Shown one piece after another: positions 17,240-25,738 of a DNA stretch of 64,000 nucleotides. The position numbers were made by a program, and so were the translations under genes. The stretch comes from CAUPWF01 sp963515125 (GTDB lineage Bacteria; Bacillota; Clostridia; Lachnospirales; Lachnospiraceae): NCBI GenBank assembly GCA_052116865.1, contig JBQKKG010000001.1:62001-126000 (forward strand). The letters are read 5' to 3'. Position 1 is the stretch's first letter. Each line of letters begins with the position of its first letter. Under the pieces are notes generated by a model. It had not been told where the DNA came from and searched no databases. It saw nothing but the letters and a program-made list of their open reading frames with translations.

Positions 17240-18988
17240 ATGGCTGATATAAAAACTAGAGATGCAGTCAAAGGCACAATAAAGACCATTGATAAGGCGG
17301 CTGTTGCAGGCGAGCGTATGAAAACCGCCTATGCAAAGACAAAGGATAGAGCGGAACAAAGTTATTATGCAGAGGAGAACTCCGCTACAGAATACGCTTC
17401 TGACAAAACATCCAATACCGTGGAGCATATAACAAGAGAAGGTATCCACCAATTTGACAAACAGGGTCAAAAAGGTGTAAAGACCACGAAAGAAAACATC
17501 GTCAAGGCAAAAGATAAGATTGCAGATTATAAGCAGAAACGGGCTGTGCAGGCGGCTGAAAAGCGACAGGCACAGAATGTTTCAGAGAATGTCGGCTCAA
17601 CTGTCCGTTATGGAACTGCGAGCCGTTCCTCTGCCAAGAACCCACAAGGTATTAAATTGGCTGAAAAGAACATTCGACGTTCTGCCCGAAGTACAGAAAA
17701 AACGGTCAAAACTGTAACGAAAGGTACGGTTAAAGCTGCGGACAAATCCATTAAAACCGCACAAAATACCGCTAAAACTGCAATCAAAACAACGAGAGCG
17801 TCAGCAAAAACAGCCCAGAAAACGGCACAGGTTACTGTTAAGACAACACAACGAACGGTACAGGCAGCAAGGGCTACTGCCAAAGCGACTGTTACTGCCG
17901 TGAAAGCAGCAGCCAAGGCAACTGTTGCATCGGTGAAAGCGATTATAGCAGGAACAAAAGCTCTGATTGCTGTGATTGCCGCAGGCGGGTGGATTGCAGT
18001 TTTGATTATTCTTGTGGTTGTTTTGCTTGGCTGTGCTATTTCTCTGTTTGGAGGTGGTAGTGAAAATTCATCCTATACTCCTGTAAGTGCAGAGGTAGAA
18101 GCCTATGAGCCTTTGATACAGAAATATGCAAAGCGGTACGGCGTTCCCGAATATGTGGAGCTTATCAAGGCAGTTATGATGCAGGAGAGCGGTGGGCGTG
18201 GGCTTGACCCGATGCAGGCGGCGGAGGGTAGTTTTAACACCCAATACCCCCATGAGCCGAATGGGATTAAAGACCCAGAGTATTCCATTGAATGCGGTGT
18301 ACAGGAACTAAAAGCAGCCCTTATTTCAGCAGAGGTAGAAAATCCGATTGATATGGAACACATCAAACTTGCTTTGCAGGGCTATAATTTTGGCAATGGT
18401 TATATCTCGTGGGCGAAAACCAACTATGGCGGCTATTCCTATGCCAATGCGGTAGAGTTTTCTACCATGCAGGCACAGCGGTTAGGTTGGGAAAGCTATG
18501 GAGATACACAGTATGTCTCCCACGTTTTGAGATATTATCCTTATGGACGAGCGTTCACAAGCGGCGGCAATCAGGCAATTGTAGAAATAGCATTGTCGCA
18601 GGTAGGAAATGTAGGCGGTCAGCCCTATTGGTCATGGTATGGATTTGACGGACGTGTAGAATGGTGTGCCTGCTTTGTATCGTGGTGTGCCAACGAATGC
18701 GGTTATATTGAAAACGGAGCTATACCAAAGTTTGCAGGCTGTATTCAAGGCTCACAGTGGTTTAAGGACAGAGGGCAATGGCAGGATAGAAATTATGAGC
18801 CATCGGCAGGCAACATTATCTTCTTTGACTGGGAGGGTGATGGTGAAACCGACCACGTTGGAATTGTAGAGAAATGTGAGAATGGCGTTGTCTATACTGT
18901 GGAAGGAAACTCTGGCGATGCTTGCAAGCAGAATAGCTATCCTATCGGAAGTAGCGTTGTATATGGTTATGGCTTGCCTGCATATTAA
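17240..18988 (+). CDS. CD1108-type conjugation cell-wall hydrolase (lysozyme-like plus CHAP/NlpC)
   Basis: 582 residues. A repetitive Lys/Thr/Ala-rich N-terminal 230 residues (KTAIKTT, KTAQKTA runs), one membrane helix (IAVLIILVVVLLGCAISLF, about 250-272), then an extracellular lysozyme-like domain with the catalytic glutamate in MMQESGGRGLDPMQ, and a C-terminal amidase domain with the cysteine in WCACFVSWC and histidine in DHVGIVEK. It opens the peptidoglycan for the transfer channel, like VirB1/CwlT. Last gene of the transfer operon. Confidence 0.88.
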   Translation: MADIKTRDAVKGTIKTIDKAAVAGERMKTAYAKTKDRAEQSYYAEENSATEYASDKTSNTVEHITREGIHQFDKQGQKGVKTTKENIVKAKDKIADYKQKRAVQAAEKRQAQNVSENVGSTVRYGTASRSSAKNPQGIKLAEKNIRRSARSTEKTVKTVTKGTVKAADKSIKTAQNTAKTAIKTTRASAKTAQKTAQVTVKTTQRTVQAARATAKATVTAVKAAAKATVASVKAIIAGTKALIAVIAAGGWIAVLIILVVVLLGCAISLFGGGSENSSYTPVSAEVEAYEPLIQKYAKRYGVPEYVELIKAVMMQESGGRGLDPMQAAEGSFNTQYPHEPNGIKDPEYSIECGVQELKAALISAEVENPIDMEHIKLALQGYNFGNGYISWAKTNYGGYSYANAVEFSTMQAQRLGWESYGDTQYVSHVLRYYPYGRAFTSGGNQAIVEIALSQVGNVGGQPYWSWYGFDGRVEWCACFVSWCANECGYIENGAIPKFAGCIQGSQWFKDRGQWQDRNYEPSAGNIIFFDWEGDGETDHVGIVEKCENGVVYTVEGNSGDACKQNSYPIGSSVVYGYGLPAY

Positions 18989-19017
18989 AAAAAGAGCAGC
19001 CACTTTTTAGTGGTTGC
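18988..19017 (-). terminator. Bidirectional terminator between transfer operon and HTH gene
   Basis: Stem GCAGCCACT (18996-19004) with AGTGGTTGC (19009-19017), loop TTTT, and an A-run at 18987-18993 that gives a T-run on the minus strand. Serves the HTH gene at 19036-19278; the stem may also slow transcription from the other side. Confidence 0.65.
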
Positions 19018-19035
19018 CCTTACATAGGTACAAAA

Positions 19036-19278
19036 TTAAGTATCCAATCCTGCAAAGAAATCATCATAAGAACAGTTGTATATTTTTTTCAGTTCAATAA
19101 GCACGCTGATACGGATATTCAATTCGCCTGCTTCATATTTGGCGTAACAAGTTCGACCTATATCACATCCCCTGCGTTGTAATTCAACACAGAGTTTTTC
19201 TTGTGAAATATCATATTTTTCACGCAAAGCTTTTAAATTTTGCCCCATATTTCGGTCACGTCTTAATTTTTGCTCCAT
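19036..19278 (-). CDS. XRE-type helix-turn-helix regulator
   Basis: 80 residues; the HTH is MGQNLKALREKYDISQEKLC through RTCYAKYEAGELN (about residues 11-55), followed by IRISVLIELKKIYNCSYDDFF as in Cro/CI-like repressors. Weak GGTGA site before ATG 19278. Divergent from the SLOG gene and opposite in strand to the transfer operon, as expected for a repressor of ICE functions. Confidence 0.8.
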   Translation of the reverse strand: MEQKLRRDRNMGQNLKALREKYDISQEKLCVELQRRGCDIGRTCYAKYEAGELNIRISVLIELKKIYNCSYDDFFAGLDT

Positions 19279-19408
19279 TTACTTCACCACGCTTTACCTA
19301 TTGTACTATTTCTGATTGACCACTATTGGTTGCAACTTTCTTTATTTTATGCTATTATGAAACAAAATGTTGTCCGTTATACTGGTCAATAAAATATGGA
19401 GCAATATA

Positions 19409-19888
19409 ATGAAAGATAAAACTTGTTGTTTTACAGGTCATAGAAAAATACCGCCTGAACAATACGAATGTATTGTCAAGCGGCTAAAATCAGAAATAAT
19501 AGATTTGATAAATCAAGGCGTAATCTATTATGGTGCAGGTGGAGCATTGGGGTTTGATACTATGGCTGCTCAGATAGTCATAGAACTTCGCAAGGAGTAT
19601 CCGCAGATAAAGCTCATATTGGTGCTTCCGTGCAGAACACAAACCCGTGGTTGGAATGGAGAAGATATATCAGTTTACGAAAAAATACTAAAGGAATGTG
19701 ATAAATGCGTCTATGTGTCAGAGGAATATAGTCGTGACTGTATGTTTAAGCGTAACCGCCATTTGGTTGATAATAGTGGTGTTTGTATATGCTATCTAAC
19801 AGAGTGTTCTGGAGGAACGGAATATACAGTAAAGTACGCCGAAAAGAACAACTTAAAAATAATAAACATTGCAGATGAAAGGATATAA
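19409..19888 (+). CDS. SLOG-family (DUF1273/YpsA-like) nucleotide-binding protein
   Basis: 159 residues from ATG 19409. Starts with CCFTGHRKIP and has the Rossmann-type GALGFDTMAA and GGTEYTVKYA motifs of the SLOG superfamily. These proteins are thought to bind nucleotide-derived ligands; YpsA-like copies are frequent in ICEs. Role unknown, perhaps a stress sensor. Six bases before the next small gene. Confidence 0.75.
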   Translation: MKDKTCCFTGHRKIPPEQYECIVKRLKSEIIDLINQGVIYYGAGGALGFDTMAAQIVIELRKEYPQIKLILVLPCRTQTRGWNGEDISVYEKILKECDKCVYVSEEYSRDCMFKRNRHLVDNSGVCICYLTECSGGTEYTVKYAEKNNLKIINIADERI

Positions 19889-19893
19889 AGAAT

Positions 19894-20115
19894 ATGAGAA
19901 AATCAAAAGTGACAAAGGCATTTGAACAACTTGCAATTCGTGATGGCATATTAGTTGCAGAAGTCCGTGAGGAAATCCAGAAAGCGATTGATATTGGTAT
20001 GGCTTCGCCCGACCCTGACGTACAGAAGCAATGGAGCAAGATGTCCTATCGTGGAGAAAAACCAACACCAGAAGAAGTTGTGATGTATTTGACAAAGCAG
20101 GTAAAATCACGATGA
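19894..20115 (+). CDS. Small helical ICE protein (annotated elsewhere as Spo0A-C-like)
   Basis: 73 residues with the recurring pattern VREEIQKAIDIGM, SPDPDVQKQW, RGEKPTPEEV. Proteins with this pattern are often labelled as Spo0A C-terminal-like and sit near regulators in clostridial elements, but real DNA-binding homology is not evident to me. Co-transcribed with the SLOG gene. Confidence 0.55.
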   Translation: MRKSKVTKAFEQLAIRDGILVAEVREEIQKAIDIGMASPDPDVQKQWSKMSYRGEKPTPEEVVMYLTKQVKSR

Positions 20116-20190
20116 CAAATAGTAAAAAGAGATTTTACCAGTCTGTTCATTGTTTTTCCAAATAAAATTATTGTTATTCACAAAAACATA

Positions 20191-20219
20191 TTGACAACCT
20201 TCAATCTGTTCGATATAAT
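20191..20219 (+). promoter_or_regulatory. Consensus promoter of the arsenic island
   Basis: Perfect -35 TTGACA (20191-20196), 17-base spacer, perfect -10 TATAAT (20214-20219). The strongest promoter in the window, directly before arsR1; such a promoter is normally held by the ArsR repressor. Confidence 0.85.
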
Positions 20220-20255
20220 ATAAACATTCAAATGTATCAATGTGAGGTGAGTGGG

Positions 20256-20585
20256 ATGGCGACAAATTATTGTGAAGATGTTAAACTCATTAAAGCACTT
20301 GCCGATGAGAATCGTTTGGCAATACTTGAACTGCTTTTAAGTGGTGAAAAATGCGGTTGTGTGTTGCTGGATGAGCTTTCCATTATGCAACCTACCTTAT
20401 CACACCATATGAAAATTCTATGTGATGCGGGAATTGTTAAGGGGTGTAAGCAAGGTAAATGGATTCATTATTCTATTTGCGAAAATGGTAGCAACGCATT
20501 AAGAACGATGATTTCAAAATATTCTTTAACGCCTGAACAAGCAAAAGAATATAAAAAGTGTAACAGCCAAGAAAGCTGTAAATAA
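20256..20585 (+). CDS. arsR: ArsR-family arsenic-responsive repressor 1
   Basis: 109 residues from ATG 20256 (GAGGTGAG upstream). Winged HTH (PTLSHHMKILCDAGIV) with the As(III)-binding cysteine pair in KCGCVLLDEL, equivalent to the ELCVCDL site in the alpha-3 helix of ArsR, and two more cysteines in the tail (KKCNSQESCK). First gene of the arsP operon; autoregulated by the promoter at 20191. Confidence 0.9.
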   Translation: MATNYCEDVKLIKALADENRLAILELLLSGEKCGCVLLDELSIMQPTLSHHMKILCDAGIVKGCKQGKWIHYSICENGSNALRTMISKYSLTPEQAKEYKKCNSQESCK

Positions 20586-20657
20586 TATTCCTACAAATGC
20601 ATATACTAAAAAGATTGGCAATCTTTGGATTGCCTATATCTTAATATTTAATATTGA

Positions 20658-20673
20658 TACATATAAATATGTA
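20658..20673 (+). promoter_or_regulatory. Candidate ArsR operator
   Basis: Inverted repeat TACATAT-AA-ATATGTA between arsR1 and arsP, 23 bases before the arsP start. Its size and AT-rich symmetry fit an ArsR/SmtB operator; a second site in front of arsP would tune it separately from arsR1. Confidence 0.45.
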
Positions 20674-20695
20674 AATATAACAAGGAGGCTCTATT

Positions 20696-21709
20696 ATGGA
20701 AATATTAAAGGAAATCGGTACATTTCTACAAGACCAAGTTCTTGGAATGAAGTGGTTAAATGAAGTTATTGGTAATCTGCTCTCGTTATTCGGACTGGAT
20801 GTAACAGGTCGAATTGGTGGTAGCGTTCAGTTTTTCTTATATGATGTAATAAAAATCACAATATTGCTTTGCTTTTTGATTTTTGTTATCTCATATATTC
20901 AAAGCTATTTCCCACCTGAACGAAGCAAAAAAATAATGGGACGATTTCACGGAGTATGGGCTAATATTATTGCCGCATTGCTTGGAACGGTAACACCGTT
21001 TTGCTCCTGTTCGTCAATCCCGCTTTTTATTGGTTTTACCAGTGCAGGTTTACCCCTTGGTGTAACATTCTCATTTTTAATTTCTTCCCCTATGGTTGAC
21101 CTTGGTTCTCTTGTTCTATTGATGAGTATTTTCGGTTGGCAAGTTGCTGTGATTTATGTTATTTTAGGCTTAGTTATTGCAGTTGTAGGCGGAACTTTAA
21201 TTGAAAAATTCCATATGGAGAAGTATGTAGAGGACTTCATTAAAAACGCATCTAGTGTAGATATTGAAAATGCTGCCCTAACACAAAAAGACCGATTGAT
21301 ATTTGCAAAAGACCAAGTTGTTTCTACTTTTAAAAAGGTTTTCCCATATATCCTTGTGGGCGTTGGTATTGGTGCAATTATACACAATTGGATTCCAGAA
21401 GCCTGGATTGAAATGGTTCTCGGTTCTAATAATCCATTTGGTGTTGTGCTTGCAACATTACTTGGAATTCCTATGTACGCTGACATTTTTGGCACAATTC
21501 CCGTTGCAGAAGCATTACTATTCAAGGGCGCACAGCTTGGAACAGTATTATCCTTTATGATGGCTGTAACAACACTTTCTCTCCCATCAATGATTATGCT
21601 CCGCAAAGCAGTAAAACCAAAGTTGCTCGGAACATTTGTTGCTATTTGCACAGTAGGCATTATTTTAGTTGGTTATTTATTTAATGCTTTGCAATTCTTA
21701 TTTGTATAA
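20696..21709 (+). CDS. arsP: ArsP-like permease (organoarsenical efflux, DUF318 family)
   Basis: 337 residues, AAGGAGG site. Eight or so membrane helices; the cysteine-rich TPFCSCSSIPLFIGF motif in the fourth helix region is the hallmark of the ArsP/SO_0444 permease group, and the same fold half repeats as GIPMYADIFGTIPVAEALL. ArsP exports trivalent organoarsenicals such as methylarsenite; related members move other thiophilic metals. The presence of arsR before it and redox proteins after it supports arsenic. Substrate not proved by sequence. Confidence 0.8.
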   Translation: MEILKEIGTFLQDQVLGMKWLNEVIGNLLSLFGLDVTGRIGGSVQFFLYDVIKITILLCFLIFVISYIQSYFPPERSKKIMGRFHGVWANIIAALLGTVTPFCSCSSIPLFIGFTSAGLPLGVTFSFLISSPMVDLGSLVLLMSIFGWQVAVIYVILGLVIAVVGGTLIEKFHMEKYVEDFIKNASSVDIENAALTQKDRLIFAKDQVVSTFKKVFPYILVGVGIGAIIHNWIPEAWIEMVLGSNNPFGVVLATLLGIPMYADIFGTIPVAEALLFKGAQLGTVLSFMMAVTTLSLPSMIMLRKAVKPKLLGTFVAICTVGIILVGYLFNALQFLFV

Positions 21710-21727
21710 AATTAAGGAGGAAGGAAA

Positions 21728-22012
21728 ATGTCCCAAAACTGGTACCCAGTAATTGATTATGTTTTGTGTGCAGAATGCGGAATGTGTGTTAATAATTGCC
21801 CACACAATGTATACAACAAAGAAAAGTCCCCTTCGCCAATTGTTGTAAGACCAACCGATTGTATTGACCACTGTCATGGTTGTGGTAATCGTTGTCCTGT
21901 TGGGGCAATAACTTATGTGGGTGATGATACAGCGTGGACACCACCTAATGGTGAAAAAATTAAAGAAAATGACTGCGGTTGTGGTTGCAACGGAGGTGGA
22001 TGCTGTGGATAA
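21728..22012 (+). CDS. 4Fe-4S ferredoxin-like protein of the ars operon
   Basis: 94 residues. Two cluster motifs (CAECGMCVNNCPHN and CIDHCHGCGNRCPVG) and a glycine/cysteine tail CGCGCNGGGCCG that could bind As(III) or metal. Likely electron donor for a redox step in arsenic handling. Its last 8 bases overlap the thioredoxin gene. Confidence 0.75.
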   Translation: MSQNWYPVIDYVLCAECGMCVNNCPHNVYNKEKSPSPIVVRPTDCIDHCHGCGNRCPVGAITYVGDDTAWTPPNGEKIKENDCGCGCNGGGCCG

Positions 22013-22541
22013 TACATCAAATAGAAAATCACTGTTTCTAAAAATAGGAATTGTAGTTGCTATTGTGGCTGTAATTGCAGGGATATTTATTTTCAAAGTT
22101 ATAAATAAAGAGAATACTGTTGCACCAAACACGACTGATACAATTCCGCTTGCAGTTCAAAGTGTTGATTTAGAAAAGCTTAAAGAATACAAACAACCAA
22201 TTGTAATTGATTTTGGTGCTGACTCATGTATCCCTTGTAAGGAAATGGCTCCAGTACTAAAAAATCTCAATGAGGAATGGCAAGGTAAAGCAGTAGTGCA
22301 GTTCGTAGATGTGTGGAAATACGGAGAAGCAGCAGAGAATTTCCCTGTTCAAGTTATTCCAACACAAGTTTTTTATACAGCTGATGGCAAACCCTTTACG
22401 CCAAGTGAAACTTTGTCAAAAGAAATTGAGTTTACAATGTATTCCCACAAAGAAACAAACGAGCATCTCTTTACTGTTCATCAAGGCGGATTGACCGAAG
22501 AACAAATGCGAAAAATCTTTGCTGAAATGGGGGTTGAATAA
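22005..22541 (+). CDS. Membrane-anchored thioredoxin-like protein
   Basis: 178 residues starting at GTG 22005, with GGAGGTG at 21992-21998 inside the ferredoxin gene; the longer upstream frame is only overlap. N-terminal anchor (FLKIGIVVAIVAVIAGIFIF) and a thioredoxin fold with active site DSCIPCKEM (CxxC) and cis-proline VIPTQVF. Faces outside. Overlaps ccdA by one base. Together with CcdA it forms an extracytoplasmic disulfide-reduction relay. Confidence 0.8.
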   Translation: MDNTSNRKSLFLKIGIVVAIVAVIAGIFIFKVINKENTVAPNTTDTIPLAVQSVDLEKLKEYKQPIVIDFGADSCIPCKEMAPVLKNLNEEWQGKAVVQFVDVWKYGEAAENFPVQVIPTQVFYTADGKPFTPSETLSKEIEFTMYSHKETNEHLFTVHQGGLTEEQMRKIFAEMGVE

Positions 22542-23233
22542 TGATAAATGAGTGGTTAGAACAATTATCATCCCTTATTCAAAACAGCCTTTGGTTTGCC
22601 CCGTTTCTTGCACTCATTGCGGGGATTTTAACATCATTTACCCCCTGTTCTTTGTCAAGTATTCCACTTGTGATAGGATATGTGGGCGGCACAGGTCAAA
22701 AGGATACAAAAAGAGCCTTTCGATTATCGTTAACCTTTGCACTCGGCTCTGCGGTAACATTCACTATACTTGGTGTCATTGCTTCCCTTGCAGGTAAACT
22801 AATTGGAACAAGTGCTGGTTGGTGGTACATTGTACTCGGTATTCTGATGGTACTGATGGCACTTCAAACTTGGGGGATTTTTGAAATTATTCCATCAAGC
22901 TATCTGATTTCTAAGAATACAAAAAGAGGTTATGCAGGTGCATTTATTGCAGGAATACTCGGCGGCATATTTTCATCGCCTTGCTCAACTCCCGTTTTGA
23001 TTGCTCTGCTTGCTATTGTTGCAGGAAAAGGTAATGTTGTTTGGGGAATACTTTTACTACTTATTTATTCCGTTGGTCATGGAATACTTGCAATTATTGC
23101 AGGAACATCGATTGGATTGGTGCAAAAACTTACTGTAAATAAAAAATACGGCAGATTCAGCATTGCGCTTAAAGTAGTTATGGGAGCGATTATATTACTA
23201 ATCGGTTTCTATATGTTCTATTTAGGATTTTAA
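22541..23233 (+). CDS. ccdA: CcdA-like thiol transporter
   Basis: 230 residues, six membrane helices. The paired cysteines are in TSFTPCSLSSIP and FSSPCSTPVL, the DsbD/CcdA electron-carrying sites. Moves reducing equivalents from cytoplasmic thioredoxin to the membrane-anchored thioredoxin-like protein encoded just upstream. Its location inside an ars operon suggests that reducing As(V) organoarsenicals or keeping efflux cysteines reduced is part of the resistance. Confidence 0.82.
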   Translation: MINEWLEQLSSLIQNSLWFAPFLALIAGILTSFTPCSLSSIPLVIGYVGGTGQKDTKRAFRLSLTFALGSAVTFTILGVIASLAGKLIGTSAGWWYIVLGILMVLMALQTWGIFEIIPSSYLISKNTKRGYAGAFIAGILGGIFSSPCSTPVLIALLAIVAGKGNVVWGILLLLIYSVGHGILAIIAGTSIGLVQKLTVNKKYGRFSIALKVVMGAIILLIGFYMFYLGF

Positions 23234-23260
23234 TTAAAATTTATTTTGGAGGTATTTATT

Positions 23261-23611
23261 ATGGGTTTATTTGGTAAGAAAAAAGACGAAAAGAAAGAAA
23301 GCTGTTGTTGTGGTGGTAACTGCAATGCAGAAACTGTTAAAGCAGCAGAAGAATCTAAAGCTACAGGGGCAAGTATAAAAATTCTAGGTTCTGGCTGCGC
23401 AAAATGTAATCAGCTTGAAGCGAATACATTAGAAGCACTAAAATCTCTTGGTATGGATACAACACTTGACCATATCACGGATTTTGGTCAAATTGCGGCA
23501 TATGGTGTTATGAGTACTCCTGCACTTGTTGTTGATGGTAAGGTTGTGGCATATGGTAAGGTTCTTAAAACTGATGAAGTGATTAAAATTCTTCAAAAAG
23601 TGAGAGGATGA
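23261..23611 (+). CDS. Small thioredoxin-like (redox-active disulfide) protein
   Basis: 116 residues from ATG 23261 with GGAGG upstream. A Lys-rich, CCCGGNC-bearing N-terminal extension, then a thioredoxin-like fold with GSGCAKCNQLE (CxxC) and VMSTPALVV (cis-Pro). Belongs to the small redox proteins regularly found with ArsP. Likely cytoplasmic partner of CcdA. Confidence 0.75.
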   Translation: MGLFGKKKDEKKESCCCGGNCNAETVKAAEESKATGASIKILGSGCAKCNQLEANTLEALKSLGMDTTLDHITDFGQIAAYGVMSTPALVVDGKVVAYGKVLKTDEVIKILQKVRG

Positions 23612-23615
23612 TTTT

Positions 23616-23819
23616 ATGAAAGCATATATTGATAAGGCTAAATGTATGTCAGATAATCGCATTTGTAAGCCACTTAAAGAGTGTCCGCAGAGTGCTATTT
23701 CTTGGATTGAGGACGACGATGAGCCACTTGGCTCTCGTATGGAGATTGACAAGGAGAAATGCATGGGTTGCGGAACTTGCGTGCCACTTTGTTGTGGTCA
23801 TTGTATTGAAATTAAATAA
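23616..23819 (+). CDS. Small 4Fe-4S ferredoxin-like protein
   Basis: 67 residues with CMGCGTCVPLCCGHC and an N-terminal CMSDNRICKPLKECP, giving one or two iron-sulfur clusters. Four bases after the previous gene; last gene of the arsP operon before a hairpin. Confidence 0.7.
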   Translation: MKAYIDKAKCMSDNRICKPLKECPQSAISWIEDDDEPLGSRMEIDKEKCMGCGTCVPLCCGHCIEIK

Positions 23820-23830
23820 TTATAAAGATT

Positions 23831-23856
23831 AACGCCATTTTGTAACAAATGGCGTT
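23831..23856 (+). terminator. Terminator after arsP operon
   Basis: Perfect 10-base stem AACGCCATTT / AAATGGCGTT with loop TGTAAC. The trailing sequence is not a strong T-run, so read-through into arsR2 is possible. Confidence 0.6.
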
Positions 23857-23911
23857 ATAACAGCATAGTATATGAGTATAAGTGCATATGCGAATACAAG
23901 GAGACGAAAAT

Positions 23912-24271
23912 ATGATTGATATATTTAAAGCATTGGCAGAAGAAACAAGACTGCGTATCTTCGCTCAAATTATCAAAGGAGATATGTGCGTTTGCGAAAT
24001 AGAGGAATGCTTAGAGCTTACCCAATCCAACGCATCAAGACACTTAAGTGCATTAAAAAGAGCAGGAATTCTTGATAGTTATAAAACTGCTCAATGGGCA
24101 TACTACAAAATCAGTGAAAATTTTATAACAGACAACAAGGAATTATATAATTACCTTGTTCACAAAACAAAAGAACTCAAGACTTTTGATGCTGATAGCG
24201 AAAAATATAATAAATGTAAAGCGGCGGATATGTGTTTTTGTAATAAAGATTGTAAGGAGGATTCACTATGA
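23912..24271 (+). CDS. arsR: ArsR-family arsenic-responsive repressor 2
   Basis: 119 residues from ATG 23912 (AAGGAGACG site). Winged HTH (QSNASRHLSALKRAGIL) with the canonical binding motif MCVCEIEE and a cysteine-rich tail (CKAADMCFCNKDC). Different from ArsR1, so it probably answers separately. Stop and acr3 start overlap (ATGA). Confidence 0.9.
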   Translation: MIDIFKALAEETRLRIFAQIIKGDMCVCEIEECLELTQSNASRHLSALKRAGILDSYKTAQWAYYKISENFITDNKELYNYLVHKTKELKTFDADSEKYNKCKAADMCFCNKDCKEDSL

Positions 24272-25341
24272 ATAAGAAAAAGACAGAAGGTATTGGATTT
24301 TTTCAAAAATATTTAACTCTATGGGTAGCTATTTGTATGGCACTTGGCATACTGATAGGCAAATTCATACCGCAAATTCCTGCGTTTTTCGGGAAATTTG
24401 AATATGCCAATGTTTCGATACCCATTGCGATACTTATATGGGTTATGATATACCCAATGATGATGAAGGTTGACTTTCAAAGTGTCAAAAATGTAAGCAA
24501 AAATCCGAAAGGGCTATTTGTTACTTGGATTGTAAACTGGTTGATAAAGCCTTTTACAATGTACGGAATTGCAAGTTTATTTTTCTTTGTTATATTCAAG
24601 GGCTTTATTTCCCCTGATTTAGCAACGCAGTATCTTGCAGGGGCAGTGTTGTTAGGAGCTGCACCCTGTACGGCAATGGTGTTTGTTTGGAGCCATTTAA
24701 CGAAAGGGAATCCTGCTTATACAGTTGTTCAAGTGGCAACTAATGATTTAATTATTCTTGTAGCCTTTATTCCGATTGTGAAATTTCTGCTTGGAGTATC
24801 CAATGTTACTGTTCCGTGGAATACGCTGATTTTATCAGTGGTACTTTTTGTAGTAGTTCCGCTTGCAGGAGGAATACTAACTCGTATTATCGTAACAAAA
24901 GCAAAAAGCAAAGAATATTTTGAGGGAACTTTTGTCAAGAAGTTTGATGGCATTACAACAATAGGACTGCTATTAACTCTGATACTTTTATTCTCGTTCC
25001 AAGGCAATGTTATTCTGGAAAATCCTTTGCATATCTTGTTGATTGCAATACCTTTAATTATACAGACTTTTCTTATTTTCTTCATTGCATACTTTGCAAG
25101 TAAAGTATTAAAGCTACCACACAACGTTGCGGCTCCCGCTGGAATGATTGGAGCATCTAACTTTTTTGAGTTGTCCGTTGCTGTTGCTATAGCACTTTTT
25201 GGCACAACATCACCTGCAGCTCTTGCAACCGTAGTAGGTGTTCTTGTTGAAGTTCCCGTAATGCTAACTCTTGTTAAAATAGCAAACAAAACAACAAAAT
25301 GGTTTCCAGAATCTACAACAAAAAATATAACAAATAATTAG
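24268..25341 (+). CDS. acr3: Arsenite efflux permease Acr3
   Basis: 357 residues, ten membrane helices. Conserved cysteine in LLGAAPCTAMVFVWS and the glutamate in SNFFELSVAVAI are the Acr3 transport residues. Exports As(III)/antimonite; with ArsA it forms an ATP-driven pump. Overlaps arsR2 by 4 bases. Confidence 0.92.
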   Translation: MNKKKTEGIGFFQKYLTLWVAICMALGILIGKFIPQIPAFFGKFEYANVSIPIAILIWVMIYPMMMKVDFQSVKNVSKNPKGLFVTWIVNWLIKPFTMYGIASLFFFVIFKGFISPDLATQYLAGAVLLGAAPCTAMVFVWSHLTKGNPAYTVVQVATNDLIILVAFIPIVKFLLGVSNVTVPWNTLILSVVLFVVVPLAGGILTRIIVTKAKSKEYFEGTFVKKFDGITTIGLLLTLILLFSFQGNVILENPLHILLIAIPLIIQTFLIFFIAYFASKVLKLPHNVAAPAGMIGASNFFELSVAVAIALFGTTSPAALATVVGVLVEVPVMLTLVKIANKTTKWFPESTTKNITNN

Positions 25342-25357
25342 AATGGAGTGTTTTATT

Positions 25358-25738
25358 ATGAAAAAAATATTTATTTATGAGCCTGCTATGTGCTGTTCTA
25401 CAGGTCTCTGCGGAGTTTCTGTTGACCCTGAATTGCTACGTGTTTCAACCGTAATTAGTAGTTTAGAAAAGAAAGGAATTAAAATTGAAAGATATAATCT
25501 TACAAATGCACCTATGGCATTTGTAAACAACAAGGAAGTTAATAAGCTGATGACTGAACAAGGTGTAGATATTCTTCCTATTACAGTGGTTGATGGTGCT
25601 ATTATTAAAACGAAAGCTTATCCAACAAATGAAGAAATAATATCTCTTTTACAAGTGCCACGCAGTTACCTTGGGGAACAGAAGCCTTCTGCTCCTAATA
25701 AAAATGGTGGTTGCAATTGTAAAGGAGGTTGCTGCTAA
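25358..25738 (+). CDS. arsD: Arsenic metallochaperone ArsD
   Basis: 126 residues from ATG 25358. As(III)-binding cysteines in EPAMCCSTGLCG, and a C-terminal cysteine cluster (GGCNCKGGCC). Delivers arsenite to ArsA. Stop overlaps the arsA start by one base. Confidence 0.92.
   Translation: MKKIFIYEPAMCCSTGLCGVSVDPELLRVSTVISSLEKKGIKIERYNLTNAPMAFVNNKEVNKLMTEQGVDILPITVVDGAIIKTKAYPTNEEIISLLQVPRSYLGEQKPSAPNKNGGCNCKGGCC

Noticed and set aside
17590..17940. Tandem repeat locus in the CD1108-type gene
   Set aside because: The Lys/Thr/Ala repeats are coding low complexity in the N-terminal domain, normal for this family, not a separate repeat element.
20658..20673. Left-over recombination site (ACATAT repeats resemble switch arms)
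   Set aside because: Centre is 2 bases, not 6, no partner copy exists, and the place before arsP fits an operator.
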